Source of the DNA: CAZFVY01 sp964522665 | Lineage (GTDB): Bacteria > Verrucomicrobiota > Verrucomicrobiia > Limisphaerales > CAZFVY01 | NCBI GenBank assembly: GCA_964522665.1 | Contig: CAZFVY010000034.1 | Coordinates: 1 to 59,464, forward strand | Direction: 5' to 3' | DNA length: 59,464 nt | In this document: one piece after another, positions 26,592-35,036 of the stretch | How positions within the stretch are numbered: position 1 is the first letter of the stretch | Layout: each line of letters starts with the position of its first letter | Program-made: the position numbers and the translations under genes | Notes under the pieces: model-generated | Seen by the model: only the letters and a program-made list of their open reading frames with translations | The model's database searches: none | What the model was told of the DNA's origin: nothing

Positions 26592-27464
26592 CTAACCATC
26601 TATCGGTTCTCCCGATAGTTTAGTCAATGATTTGTATTTTTGCACCAGGCTCTTGGTGATCGGCCCGGGCGTCCCGGAGCCGATCACCCGGCCATCGATC
26701 TTCACCACCGGGATCAATTCCGCGCCCGTCCCGGTCAGGAAACATTCGTCGGCGTTAAACAGGTCATAGCGGGTCAGGTTCGGCTCGGAAACCGTCAAAC
26801 CCGTCTCCCGCGCCAAGTCCATCGCCACCCCGCGCGTAATCCCGTGCAACGCTCCCGCCGCGAGGGGCGGAGTCATCAATTGCTTGCCGTGGATGATGAA
26901 GATGTTGTCGCCGGTGCATTCGGCCACGTAGCCTTCCGCGTTCAACATGACCGCCTCTTCGCAGCCACTGTTGTTTGCCTCGATTTTCGCGAGGATGTTG
27001 TTCAAATAGTTCAGCGACTTGATCGCCGGATTCAACGCGCTGTGGAGGTTGCGCGTCGTCGGCACCGTCACGATTTCCATCCCCTTTTCGTAAAACTCGG
27101 GCGGATAAAGCTGGATCGACCCGGCGATGATGATGATCGACGGATTCTTGCAACTGTTCGGGTTCAATCCCAGGCTCCCGACCCCGCGCGTCACCAGCAG
27201 TCGGATGTAGCCATCCCGAACGCCGTTCTCGCGGCACGCCGCCAGCGTCGCCTCGCAAATCTTCTCCGCGCTCAGCGGAATCGTCAGCAGGATGGCCTTG
27301 GCCGACCAAAACAGCCGCTCGATGTGCTCCTTGAGCTTGAACACCCGGCCGTTATAGACGCGGATGCCCTCGAAAATGCCGTCTCCGTAAAGCAACCCGT
27401 GATCGAACACCGAAATCTTCGCGTGTTCTTTGTCGTAAAATTGACCGTCGATGTAAATTTTCAT
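26592..27464 (-). CDS. ilvE: Branched-chain amino acid aminotransferase (fold type IV)
   Basis: 290 residues, a complete class IV PLP enzyme. K149 in NPAIKSLNYLNNILAK is the Schiff-base lysine; FDHGLLYGDGIFEGIRVYNG and GYVAECTGDNIFI are further family motifs. It catalyses the last step of Leu, Ile and Val synthesis with glutamate as donor; D-amino acid transaminase is a less likely alternative. It lies 115 bp after the MFS gene and 31 bp before mcsA on the same strand. The final codons form a hairpin. Confidence 0.88.
   Translation of the reverse strand: MKIYIDGQFYDKEHAKISVFDHGLLYGDGIFEGIRVYNGRVFKLKEHIERLFWSAKAILLTIPLSAEKICEATLAACRENGVRDGYIRLLVTRGVGSLGLNPNSCKNPSIIIIAGSIQLYPPEFYEKGMEIVTVPTTRNLHSALNPAIKSLNYLNNILAKIEANNSGCEEAVMLNAEGYVAECTGDNIFIIHGKQLMTPPLAAGALHGITRGVAMDLARETGLTVSEPNLTRYDLFNADECFLTGTGAELIPVVKIDGRVIGSGTPGPITKSLVQKYKSLTKLSGEPIDG
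26600..26618. repeat. Hairpin at the ilvE 3' end before mcsA
   Basis: CTATCGG (26600-26606) and CCGATAG (26612-26618) are perfect arms around a 5-nt loop, within the last eight codons of ilvE and 40 nt before the mcsA start. It might reduce read-through between ilvE and the mcsAB-clpC group. Confidence 0.35.
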
Positions 27465-27579
27465 TGGCCTTACCGCGCTGAAGCTACGTGAAAGCCGCCC
27501 GGCGATGCAACCAAGTAGTTCAGCAAATACTCCCGGTTTTCTGGTCGCGCTTCGCCGAAATTGTGGCGGCGGCGCCCCG

Positions 27580-28938
27580 CTATCCCCGTGACCAGAGGCG
27601 CACCCATACCCGTTGCGGCGAGTGGATCAGAATTTCACGCAATAGCTCGTCCATCGGCCGGGCCTTCGGCTCCTCCAACTTTCGGCACAGGATTAACGCC
27701 AGGGCGAATGCGGCGAGCACGCCGGCGAAGTAAAAGCTGAAACGGTTCCATTTAAATCCTCCTAATCGGTACTGGTGAACTCCGACCGCGTCGATCATCA
27801 ACCCCCACAGCACCGGAGCCAATCCCAGCGTTAAGTTGGACACCACCGAATAAAGCGCGAAGAAGTGACTTCGTCCCATTTTCGGAGCGTGCAACATCGC
27901 CATTCGCGTGTTGTTCATGTTTACCAGCGCATATGAGAATCCCATCATGATCTGCAATCCGAGGACCAGCCCCCAGCGCGGCGCCACGACGCCTCCCGCC
28001 AGACACACCCAACCGCCTAGGATGAAGATCCAACCCAAGAGGCAGCCGGTGACGACCGGCTTGCTCCCGAACCAATCGATCCGTGACTCGAAAAACAACA
28101 GGCCGCTGATTCCGCCTAGGAAGGCCAATCCCGTCAACGCCAAGACTTCCCCCTCCGACATTCCCGCGGCCGACTTGAGATAGGCCACCGTGAAAGCGCC
28201 CAACCCGCCGTACGCGAGCGACCACGCCACGCTTAAGCGCAGCAGCTTCCGAAACGGCGGGTGCGCGGCGATCGCGCCCCAAGGCACCGCCGCCGCCGCC
28301 TTACTCTCCAACTCGTGCGGCGGCACGTCCGGTATCCGTTTCAGAAAAAGCAGGCTCACGGCGCCGTTCAGCCCGCTGAAGAGAAACAATATCGCGAACT
28401 GCCATGGACGCGGCGATTTGCCCAAACACGCCGCCGCGAACAACAACGTCGCGCAACTGGCGATGTTCACGCAACCCGCCTCCCGCGCCAAATAAACTCC
28501 GCGAATCGGCGCCGGGACCAGCGTCGTGATCCACGGCAACCACGCGGCGCTGGAAATCCCGCGCGACAAATTGAATCCAAATAGCAGGAACAACAGGAGC
28601 GCCACTTGCGAAGTCTTAGTGAGAAAAAACCCTGTCAGCGGCACAGACGCCAGCGCGAAGATGACGGTCACCCGCGTTCCCCAACCCGCAAAGACAAACT
28701 TCTTGTAGCCGATCCGGGTGACGTGGTTCGCCGCCGGGATCTGAAATATCACCAGCAGCGGCATCATCCCGGCGACGATTCCCAAGACCGTCGCGCTGGC
28801 CTCCAGCGACTTCGCGTAGAGGACCATCGGGCTGCCCAGGATCATCTGATACGAGAGGGCGTTGAAGGTCGCGAAATAAAACGCGTTCTTCAGTCCCGGC
28901 GGAAGCGCCGCCGGCTCCGCCGGTCGATTAGCGTCCAC
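27580..28938 (-). CDS. MFS transporter
   Basis: 452 residues from a GTG start with GAGGG 6 nt upstream. About twelve membrane segments are visible, for example VLGIVAGMMPLLVIFQIPA, VALLLFLLFGFNLSRGIS, WGLVLGLQIMMGFSYALVNM and FYFAGVLAAFALALILC. The N-terminal half has the MFS loop region NHVTRIGYKKF. It starts 33 bp after the PVC-type haem protein gene, so the two are likely co-transcribed. The pairing suggests uptake of the product of that extracytoplasmic enzyme, but the substrate is unknown. Confidence 0.85.
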   Translation of the reverse strand: MDANRPAEPAALPPGLKNAFYFATFNALSYQMILGSPMVLYAKSLEASATVLGIVAGMMPLLVIFQIPAANHVTRIGYKKFVFAGWGTRVTVIFALASVPLTGFFLTKTSQVALLLFLLFGFNLSRGISSAAWLPWITTLVPAPIRGVYLAREAGCVNIASCATLLFAAACLGKSPRPWQFAILFLFSGLNGAVSLLFLKRIPDVPPHELESKAAAAVPWGAIAAHPPFRKLLRLSVAWSLAYGGLGAFTVAYLKSAAGMSEGEVLALTGLAFLGGISGLLFFESRIDWFGSKPVVTGCLLGWIFILGGWVCLAGGVVAPRWGLVLGLQIMMGFSYALVNMNNTRMAMLHAPKMGRSHFFALYSVVSNLTLGLAPVLWGLMIDAVGVHQYRLGGFKWNRFSFYFAGVLAAFALALILCRKLEEPKARPMDELLREILIHSPQRVWVRLWSRG

Positions 28939-28971
28939 TGATTTCCCTCACTGAAGGCTCAGCGGTCGCCC

Positions 28972-31900
28972 TCAGTGTGCCGCCTGATGCGTTCCTTTCG
29001 AAAGCAAGAAGGCCATCAAATTGTAAAAGTCGGCCACCGGAAGCGCCTCGCCAAAGTTGTCCGGCATGAGCGAGGATTCGGACTCGCGCCGTTCCTGGAT
29101 GTCCTTTTTCGCAATGGAGATCTCTTTGCCCGTGCCATCCGCCAGCACCACCATCGCGCCCTCTTCGCGCCGCGGCAGGCCGCTGACGACCTCACCATCC
29201 TTAAGCGTGATGAAATGAACGTGGAACGCCCGGTCAACGTTGCGGTTCGGGTCCAGAACGTCCTCGATCAACCGCTCGAGGCCGCGGTTGCCGACGCCGT
29301 CGAGTTGCGGCCCCACCACCCCACCGTGGCCGTCGATACTGTGGCAAACCGTGCAGGTCTGCGTGAAAATGCGTTCGCCATCGGCCGCTTTCGCCTTCGC
29401 CGCGGCGTAGCCGTCCCGGCGTTGATCGATCAGTTTCTGAATCCCGTCGTTGACCGGCGGGAGTCCGGCGGTCAGCTTGGTGATCCGCTCCGCGCCGCGG
29501 GCCGGTTTGGCCGCCTCGAGTTTGGCCTTCACCGAACGGTCGATCAACAGGCGCGGCGTCGCCTGACCCGCCTCGATCAGTCCGAGCAGACTCTCGGCCC
29601 CGACCGAACTCCCCGCCAACGCCTGCGCCAGCGTAACCTGAACCCGGAAAGAAGCCGTCCGCATCGCTTCAACCAACAAGTCTTTTGATCCCGCGGCGTC
29701 CCGCCGCGCGACCGCCCGCGTCACGCCCTCGCGCAGGCTCGCCGGCACGGAACCGTCGCCGGTCAACGGCGCGAGAGCGGAGAGGTTCTCATTCGGATTG
29801 AGCGAGACGAGCGCCCGCGCCACGACCGCCCGGGTCGCCAGATCGGTCGAGGGCGCGCCGAGCATGCGGGTCAACGCCGGAGCTAAATTCGCCAGGCTCA
29901 AGGCGCGCACCAAGTCCGCCGCCGCCTGTTGATGCTGCGCCGCCTGGCTCGGGCTGATTTGCGGCAGCGCGACCACCGCCGGTTCGATCCGGCCAATCGC
30001 GAGCCACGCGTAGGCCGTGCCCGTGTCGCCATCAACCACTTCGAGATACGCTTGCTTGCCCGCGTGCGCGCTTAAATCCCAGGAAAACGCCTGCGCCAGG
30101 TCGTTGCGCGGCGGCGCCGCCTGCGCCAGCGTTTCCCCCGAGTCCGCGGCCACCAAACGCACGAAGTTTTTCTTCTTCGCCGGTTGATCCGGAGCTCCGT
30201 CATGACCCGCCAGGAAGAAGCTCAGCTTCGCTGGAACCGCAAAACTCTTCGACCGCAGGACGCCCGTCAAACGCTCCCCACCCGGCGGCAAACTGCAGAG
30301 AAACATGCTCTCCTTGTCCCCGTCCGCCGAATTCCTCTTTTGCAAAAACCACGGGTTCGTCACGTCCTTCATGCCGGGAATCGGATAGTTCACCCAGGTC
30401 GATTCATCAACCGCGTCCAATAACTGGCGCGCCAGCGCGGCCGCCCACGAGTGGATGCCCGGCCCGGCCGTCGCCCCACGCTGCTCGGTGCCTTGCTGCA
30501 CCGATTTCAACAACGCCAATTGGAAGTCCACGTCGGCGGCGAACTTCGTCCGGGCGAATTGCGCCAGCGCGTCCATGTCGCCATCCGACGCGTAACGCGC
30601 CGCGTGCCGCAGGTAATCGGCGGTCCGGTCCGCGCGTTCGTCGTATTTCCGCACATAAGCCAGCAGATACGCCCCGGCCTCGGGCGTCGGCGCGCCGATC
30701 GCCACGTCGGCGATCGCTCGGGCGTCCGCTTCGCTCAAGCTCGAAAGCGGCAAGCGGGAGAGATTGCCGGCGGGCTTGAGTTGATCGCGCAGCGCCATCC
30801 GCGTCACATGCACCAGTTGGAGGTCGTCCGCCGACGCGTGTTGGCGCAGGTCCAACAGCGGCCGAATCTGTTCAAACGCGGGGTGCAATCCGAGCGCGTC
30901 CGCCGCCGAGCGCCGCACATAAGCATCGCCGTCGTGAAGTCCGGCCAGCGCCATTTTTTGTTGCGCCGGATTCCAGGCGGGCAGGTCCGCCAAAACCCGC
31001 ATCGCGTGCGTCCGCACCCCCCGGTCCGCGTCCTTCGCCGCCGCCGTCAGGAGTTCATCGTCCAGCGCGTCCAGGCGGCGCAGGACCCAAATCCCGTGCA
31101 TCTTTTGCAGCGGCGTCCCGCCTGACCGCATCAGCTTTTTCACCGGCGCCACCGCCGGGGCGCCCACTTGATCGACCAGATAGTTCATCGCCAGCATCCG
31201 GCGCGTGATGTTCGTGTGACCCATCTGCTTGATCGCCTCGGCCACGCTTGATTTTGAAAGATCGAAGTGTATCGGCCCGGCCGGTCCGCCCGGCTTATCC
31301 CCCTTATAACTGATCCGCCAGATGCGGCCCCGCTCCCGGTCCCGGCCCGGATGATCGAGCGGGACTTCGTAATGCCCGATGATCCGATTGTAAAAGTCGG
31401 CGACGTAAATTGCTCCGTCCGGCCCCAGTTGCAAGTCCACCGGACGAAACCACGGATCATCCGACGAGAGAAAATCAGGCTCCTCCTTTGTGACGCGCGT
31501 CGAGCCATGCTCCTGCAATGAATCACGATTGATGCGGCTCGTCATGACGTTGCCGATAAAAGTATTGCCCCGAAATTCCGTCGGGAAATTGTCCGCCGCG
31601 TAGAACACCATTCCCGAAATCGCCGTCGAACCGTGACTGTGATCGATGATCGCCGGCCCGAACCCGAGGCCGTCGTGCGGTTTGCCAAAGCTCGGATAAT
31701 ATGCCCCGCGCAAAAGCTGATACACCGGCGCGCTATGGCAATCCGCCGAAAACAAATCCCCCAACGGATCAAACATCAACCCAAACGGATTGACCTGGCC
31801 CCAGCTATATTGCTCAACGTGCGACCCATCGGTTTTGAACCGATAACAGTTCCCCGAGTTCATCGTGATCGAACTGCCGTCGGCGCCGACGATGGTCGAG

Positions 31901-32511
31901 TTGTTATTGAATCCGTGATCGGCGTATATCCAGCCGTCAAAGCCGCGCCGGAACGAACTGGTCAAGCCGTGCGTGTCCCGGTCGAAACCGAACCGCCCGT
32001 ACAATACGTCATCCTTGTCGGCTCGGCCGTCCTTGTCCGTGTCCTGAAAATAGTGGATGAAAGGGATGCTGAAACCAATCGCGCCTGCCTTGTAAGGATA
32101 CAAACCGATCGGGATATTCAACCCCGTTTCGAACGTCGTGACCCGGCCCGCCTTGCCGTGGTCGTCGATGTCAGCCAATATTTTGATCGCGTCCCGGCCC
32201 TTGGTCCCAACCGCGACCGGGAACGGGTATTCCCGCGACTGCGTGATCCACAGACGCCCGCGCGCGTCGAACGCCATGTTCATCGGCTTGCCGATGTCCG
32301 GCTCGGAGGCCACTAATTCGATGATAAAGCCCGGCGGCAGATGAAATTGCTTCTGCTCCTGCTCGGGCGTCAGCGCGTCGGTCTTGCGGATGATGTCGTC
32401 GAACGGGTCCTCCGCCGCGCGCGCCAGGCCGAGGCCGGACAATAACGCGAGCGCGGCCAGCAGCCGGGTTCCCTGGGACAAAGGACCGAAGACGAACGAG
32501 TTCATTTTCAT
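28972..32511 (-). CDS. PVC-type haem-binding dehydrogenase (TIGR02604/TIGR02603 architecture)
   Basis: 1179 residues from ATG at 32511 (a TTG at 32520 is an alternative). Signal peptide: LLAALALLSGLGLARA. The N-terminal part is the Pirellula/Verrucomicrobium membrane-bound dehydrogenase beta-propeller (FHLPPGFIIELVASEPDIGK, GRLWITQSREYPFP, QLGPDGAIYVADFYNRIIGH). The middle holds HEAT-like helices, then a jelly-roll region, and the end a cytochrome c-type domain with CTVCH at about residue 1057 (TCTVCHSIDGHGG). Such proteins are thought to oxidise sugars or alcohols in the periplasm and pass electrons to the covalently bound haem; cofactor and substrate are unproven. An MFS transporter gene follows by 33 bp. 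Confidence 0.9.
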   Translation of the reverse strand: MKMNSFVFGPLSQGTRLLAALALLSGLGLARAAEDPFDDIIRKTDALTPEQEQKQFHLPPGFIIELVASEPDIGKPMNMAFDARGRLWITQSREYPFPVAVGTKGRDAIKILADIDDHGKAGRVTTFETGLNIPIGLYPYKAGAIGFSIPFIHYFQDTDKDGRADKDDVLYGRFGFDRDTHGLTSSFRRGFDGWIYADHGFNNNSTIVGADGSSITMNSGNCYRFKTDGSHVEQYSWGQVNPFGLMFDPLGDLFSADCHSAPVYQLLRGAYYPSFGKPHDGLGFGPAIIDHSHGSTAISGMVFYAADNFPTEFRGNTFIGNVMTSRINRDSLQEHGSTRVTKEEPDFLSSDDPWFRPVDLQLGPDGAIYVADFYNRIIGHYEVPLDHPGRDRERGRIWRISYKGDKPGGPAGPIHFDLSKSSVAEAIKQMGHTNITRRMLAMNYLVDQVGAPAVAPVKKLMRSGGTPLQKMHGIWVLRRLDALDDELLTAAAKDADRGVRTHAMRVLADLPAWNPAQQKMALAGLHDGDAYVRRSAADALGLHPAFEQIRPLLDLRQHASADDLQLVHVTRMALRDQLKPAGNLSRLPLSSLSEADARAIADVAIGAPTPEAGAYLLAYVRKYDERADRTADYLRHAARYASDGDMDALAQFARTKFAADVDFQLALLKSVQQGTEQRGATAGPGIHSWAAALARQLLDAVDESTWVNYPIPGMKDVTNPWFLQKRNSADGDKESMFLCSLPPGGERLTGVLRSKSFAVPAKLSFFLAGHDGAPDQPAKKKNFVRLVAADSGETLAQAAPPRNDLAQAFSWDLSAHAGKQAYLEVVDGDTGTAYAWLAIGRIEPAVVALPQISPSQAAQHQQAAADLVRALSLANLAPALTRMLGAPSTDLATRAVVARALVSLNPNENLSALAPLTGDGSVPASLREGVTRAVARRDAAGSKDLLVEAMRTASFRVQVTLAQALAGSSVGAESLLGLIEAGQATPRLLIDRSVKAKLEAAKPARGAERITKLTAGLPPVNDGIQKLIDQRRDGYAAAKAKAADGERIFTQTCTVCHSIDGHGGVVGPQLDGVGNRGLERLIEDVLDPNRNVDRAFHVHFITLKDGEVVSGLPRREEGAMVVLADGTGKEISIAKKDIQERRESESSLMPDNFGEALPVADFYNLMAFLLSKGTHQAAH

Positions 32512-32649
32512 GGCTTGCAAATCAATCGCCCGAAAATGCCGCCGTCCGCGGCAACCACGCCGCGCCGGCTGTTTCGGGCAGTCCCCAATTATGAACCAAA
32601 CCTCCGACGCGACAAAGAAAAAGTTGGCCCCGCCGAACGTCTTTCGACG

Positions 32650-32889
32650 CTAAAGCGACGCGACGACTTCCTCTCGAGCCACGCCTTTCGCGCGCGCGAC
32701 CGCGCGTAGAATCCCGTTCAACGTGCCGACGCGAAGGGAGCGATGCTCAGGAACCGCGATGCGGTGATGAACCGGCTCCTCAGTTTGCAGAATAATGTGG
32801 CTGCCGACTTGATTCACCTCGCGATAACCCCAGTCGCGGATCAGCGCGGCGACTAATTGCCTACCGCTTACGTCTCGTGGCAGCCTCAC
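32650..32889 (-). CDS. hicA: HicA toxin (type II toxin-antitoxin mRNA interferase)
   Basis: 79 residues from a GTG that overlaps the hicB stop (GTGA). The sequence has the HicA double-stranded RNA-binding fold: SGRQLVAALIRDWGYREVNQ, then GSHIIL with the catalytic-type His31, and VPEHRSLRVGTLNGILRAVA. HicA cleaves mRNA when freed from HicB. The protein is slightly longer than minimal HicA. Confidence 0.85.
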   Translation of the reverse strand: MRLPRDVSGRQLVAALIRDWGYREVNQVGSHIILQTEEPVHHRIAVPEHRSLRVGTLNGILRAVARAKGVAREEVVASL

Positions 32890-33089
32890 ACCAAGACTTC
32901 ATCACGGACCAAATGAAGGCGCACCCGCGCGGGCGCAGGCTGGTCGAAGTAAAAAGCGGCCACCGCCTCGCGGACGTTTGCGCGCAATTCGTCCCACGTA
33001 CTGGCTTCGGTGAAGATGCTCTCCCCCAGCGCCTCGGCGACGTAACCGCCATCGGCCTCTTGCGTGACTTCAAAAACCAGTTCGTTCAT
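32886..33089 (-). CDS. hicB: HicB family antitoxin
   Basis: 67 residues with the partial RNase H-like HicB fold: LVFEVTQEADGGYVAEALGE, IFTEASTWDELRANVREAV. It lacks a C-terminal DNA-binding domain, as do other short HicB proteins, so autoregulation by this protein alone is doubtful. The order is antitoxin before toxin with a 4-base overlap, supporting a functional pair. Confidence 0.82.
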   Translation of the reverse strand: MNELVFEVTQEADGGYVAEALGESIFTEASTWDELRANVREAVAAFYFDQPAPARVRLHLVRDEVLV

Positions 33090-33161
33090 CTCCGAATTCT
33101 ATACAACGTAACACGCGGCGGCAATCGCCCTTCCGCCGCCCGCTTCGACCCCGCCTCACCC

Positions 33162-34499
33162 CTACTCCGCGCGGGCCACGGGGCGCTGTCGCGGGATTTG
33201 AGCTTTGAAATCGCCCAGCCAAGGCCAAAGCGTGCGTCGGTTCAAGTCCACTTCCGCGACGCAGACGGTTCCCCATTCTTTCGCCTGCGCCAAGATGCTG
33301 CCATCCTGGCCAAAGACCGCGGTCAGCATCCAGTTGCGCGAGACGTCTTCGTAGGTGCTGCTGACGATAAAGACCTGGTTCTCGCAGGCGCGCGCGCGGG
33401 CCTGCTCGGGGTTGCATCCCCAAACGGGCCACGCGATGATTTCCGCCCCGCGCGCGCTCAACCCTCGTGCGACTTCGGGAAAGAATCCGTCGTAACAAAT
33501 CATCATGCCGACCCGGCCCAGCCGCGTCTCGAAGACGGGATAGTCGCTCCCCGGCGACATCCCTTTGTCGAACTCGCCGTCGGGCAAGCAGACCTTCCGG
33601 TACTTGCCCGCGATCCCGCCGTCGGGTCCGATTAGGACAGCCACATTGAACAGTTGATGCTGCTCACGCTCGATGAGGCCCGCGACGATATAGAGTCCCA
33701 GTTTTTTCGCCAATTCACCGAAATACTCGGTCGAAGGCCCGGGGATGGTCTCGGCGCACGCCTCGTAAGTCGAGCCAACGCCCGCGAAGGTCAACGTCTC
33801 GCCGAGCACAACCAAATCGGCTTTCCGGCGCGCCGCTTCTTCGATGAATGGCGCGTACTGCCGACAGGCGTCCAACGGCGATTTCGCCCCGTGCGGACGG
33901 TAATGCACCGCGGCCAGGCGCACCTTGCGCGGCGCCGTAGCCTCGGTCCGCTCGAACACAACGTCGCTCCACTCGACGCCGCCTTTTGTAGCCCAAAGCA
34001 AATGCAGTTCCATCCGCGCGTGCGTCGCCTTCGGTGGCGCCTCGTAAACGCCGGACATTTCGGTCCACCCATCGGCGCTAGCCGTCGTGTCGCGCGGGTA
34101 TTCCGGCTCCGCGGAAGCCACGACGCCCAGCGAATAGTTCGTTACGACTCCTTCACCCCGCATCGGGACCGACTTGCCCGCGTCATCGCTCCAAATTACC
34201 CGAGCCAGCACGCTGCGCCGAGGCACAGCGACGTTCTCGGTGCGGCGCCACGCGGAAAAACGGTAAAACTCGCCGCCGTTTACCGGAAACGTCTTTTGCC
34301 ACCAACCATGCAGCCCCTCGCGTTCATCAGCCCGAATGGCCAGCGCTCCGTGGCCCGACTTGCCACCCGTTTCCGCGGACTGAAACTGCGGCCGAATTTC
34401 GTCCCGCGGCGCCGCGGCCGTCCAACCGTCGAACGAGCCCGCTTGCAGTCCGACGGCGACCCAAAAGACCCCAGTGAGCGCGATCACAATGGCTTTCAT
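33162..34499 (-). CDS. Secreted carbon-nitrogen hydrolase (nitrilase superfamily) with N-terminal beta-sandwich
   Basis: 445 residues. A signal peptide (MKAIVIALTGVFWVAVGLQA) is followed by about 160 residues resembling a carbohydrate-binding beta-sandwich (GGEFYRFSAWRRTENVAVP; DGWTEMSGVYEAP). The nitrilase domain begins at about 193 with the catalytic triad E234 (VLGETLTF), K302 (GKYRKVCLPDGEF) and C335 (GMMICYDGFFPE). The family hydrolyses amides or nitriles. Secretion and a sugar-binding-like front suggest an amide on a glycan or glycoprotein as substrate, which is inference. It stands upstream of the hicBA pair (72 bp). Confidence 0.87.
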   Translation of the reverse strand: MKAIVIALTGVFWVAVGLQAGSFDGWTAAAPRDEIRPQFQSAETGGKSGHGALAIRADEREGLHGWWQKTFPVNGGEFYRFSAWRRTENVAVPRRSVLARVIWSDDAGKSVPMRGEGVVTNYSLGVVASAEPEYPRDTTASADGWTEMSGVYEAPPKATHARMELHLLWATKGGVEWSDVVFERTEATAPRKVRLAAVHYRPHGAKSPLDACRQYAPFIEEAARRKADLVVLGETLTFAGVGSTYEACAETIPGPSTEYFGELAKKLGLYIVAGLIEREQHQLFNVAVLIGPDGGIAGKYRKVCLPDGEFDKGMSPGSDYPVFETRLGRVGMMICYDGFFPEVARGLSARGAEIIAWPVWGCNPEQARARACENQVFIVSSTYEDVSRNWMLTAVFGQDGSILAQAKEWGTVCVAEVDLNRRTLWPWLGDFKAQIPRQRPVARAE

Positions 34500-34575
34500 G
34501 CGTATGAGCTACTCTGGCACGAGCCGGCGCGCAATCAAGCGCCACTTCCACAGGGCGGGTTTTATGGACTGCGGG

Positions 34576-34630
34576 GGCACCCGCCTTCGCGCCGCTTCGG
34601 CGCGGCAAGTGCGAAGCGCGACACCGCTTT
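34576..34630 (-). repeat. REP-like element, copy 1
   Basis: 55 bp that match 34746-34800 with two mismatches. It contains a hairpin CGCGCCG-CTT-CGGCGCG. Read on the minus strand it starts AAAGCGGTGTCGCGC and, past its end, continues to CCGCAGTCC. Confidence 0.7.
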
Positions 34631-34667
34631 GGGCGCCGACGCAGAGGCGCACCCGCTTGGCCGGTCG

Positions 34668-34702
34668 AAAGCGGCGTCGTCGCCACGCTCTGCCGCCGCA
34701 GC
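34668..34702 (+). repeat. REP-like element, inverted related copy
   Basis: Starts AAAGCGGCGTCG and ends GCCGCCGCAG followed by CCCAAAA. It shares the two ends of copy 1 in opposite orientation while the middle differs, so it looks like a diverged member of the same family. Confidence 0.45.
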
Positions 34703-34745
34703 CCAAAATGTCGCGGCGGCGCGGCTGGTCACGACCATTCGCGGT

Positions 34746-34800
34746 GGCACCCGCCTTCGCGCCGCTTCGGCGCGGCAGGTGCGCAGCGCGACACCGCTTT
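34746..34800 (-). repeat. REP-like element, copy 2
   Basis: 55 bp identical to 34576-34630 except at two positions, same orientation, 170 bp apart. The internal hairpin is conserved. Confidence 0.7.
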
Positions 34801-35036
34801 ACGCGCCGAGCGCATGATCGTACCCGCCGCGCCACTCAGTAACGCCGCCGTCGTGACATTCCATCGGGGCATTCTACATCGCCCATCAAAGTCTTGTCCT
34901 CCACGCCCCTTCGACCCCTCCCCCCCGTGAAGACGAATTCCGCCGCTCACCGAGGAAAACTCCGGCGCATGAAACCGTGAGCCACACCCTCTAATCGGCC
35001 GCGGTAGGCAATTCCGTTCCTTCAACCGACGCCGCG

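Larger units (their letters stand above)
34500..35036. other. 537-bp intergenic region with a repeat cluster
   Basis: No gene is accepted here. Several open frames cover it on both strands but they are Arg/Ala-rich shadows of a repeat. Three related elements are present (34576-34630, 34668-34702, 34746-34800). The right third (34801-35036) shows no feature that I can support. Confidence 0.6.

Noticed and set aside
33654..34817. 387-codon frame antisense to the nitrilase gene, reaching into the repeat cluster
   Set aside because: Arg-rich shadow; the nitrilase catalytic triad is on the other strand.
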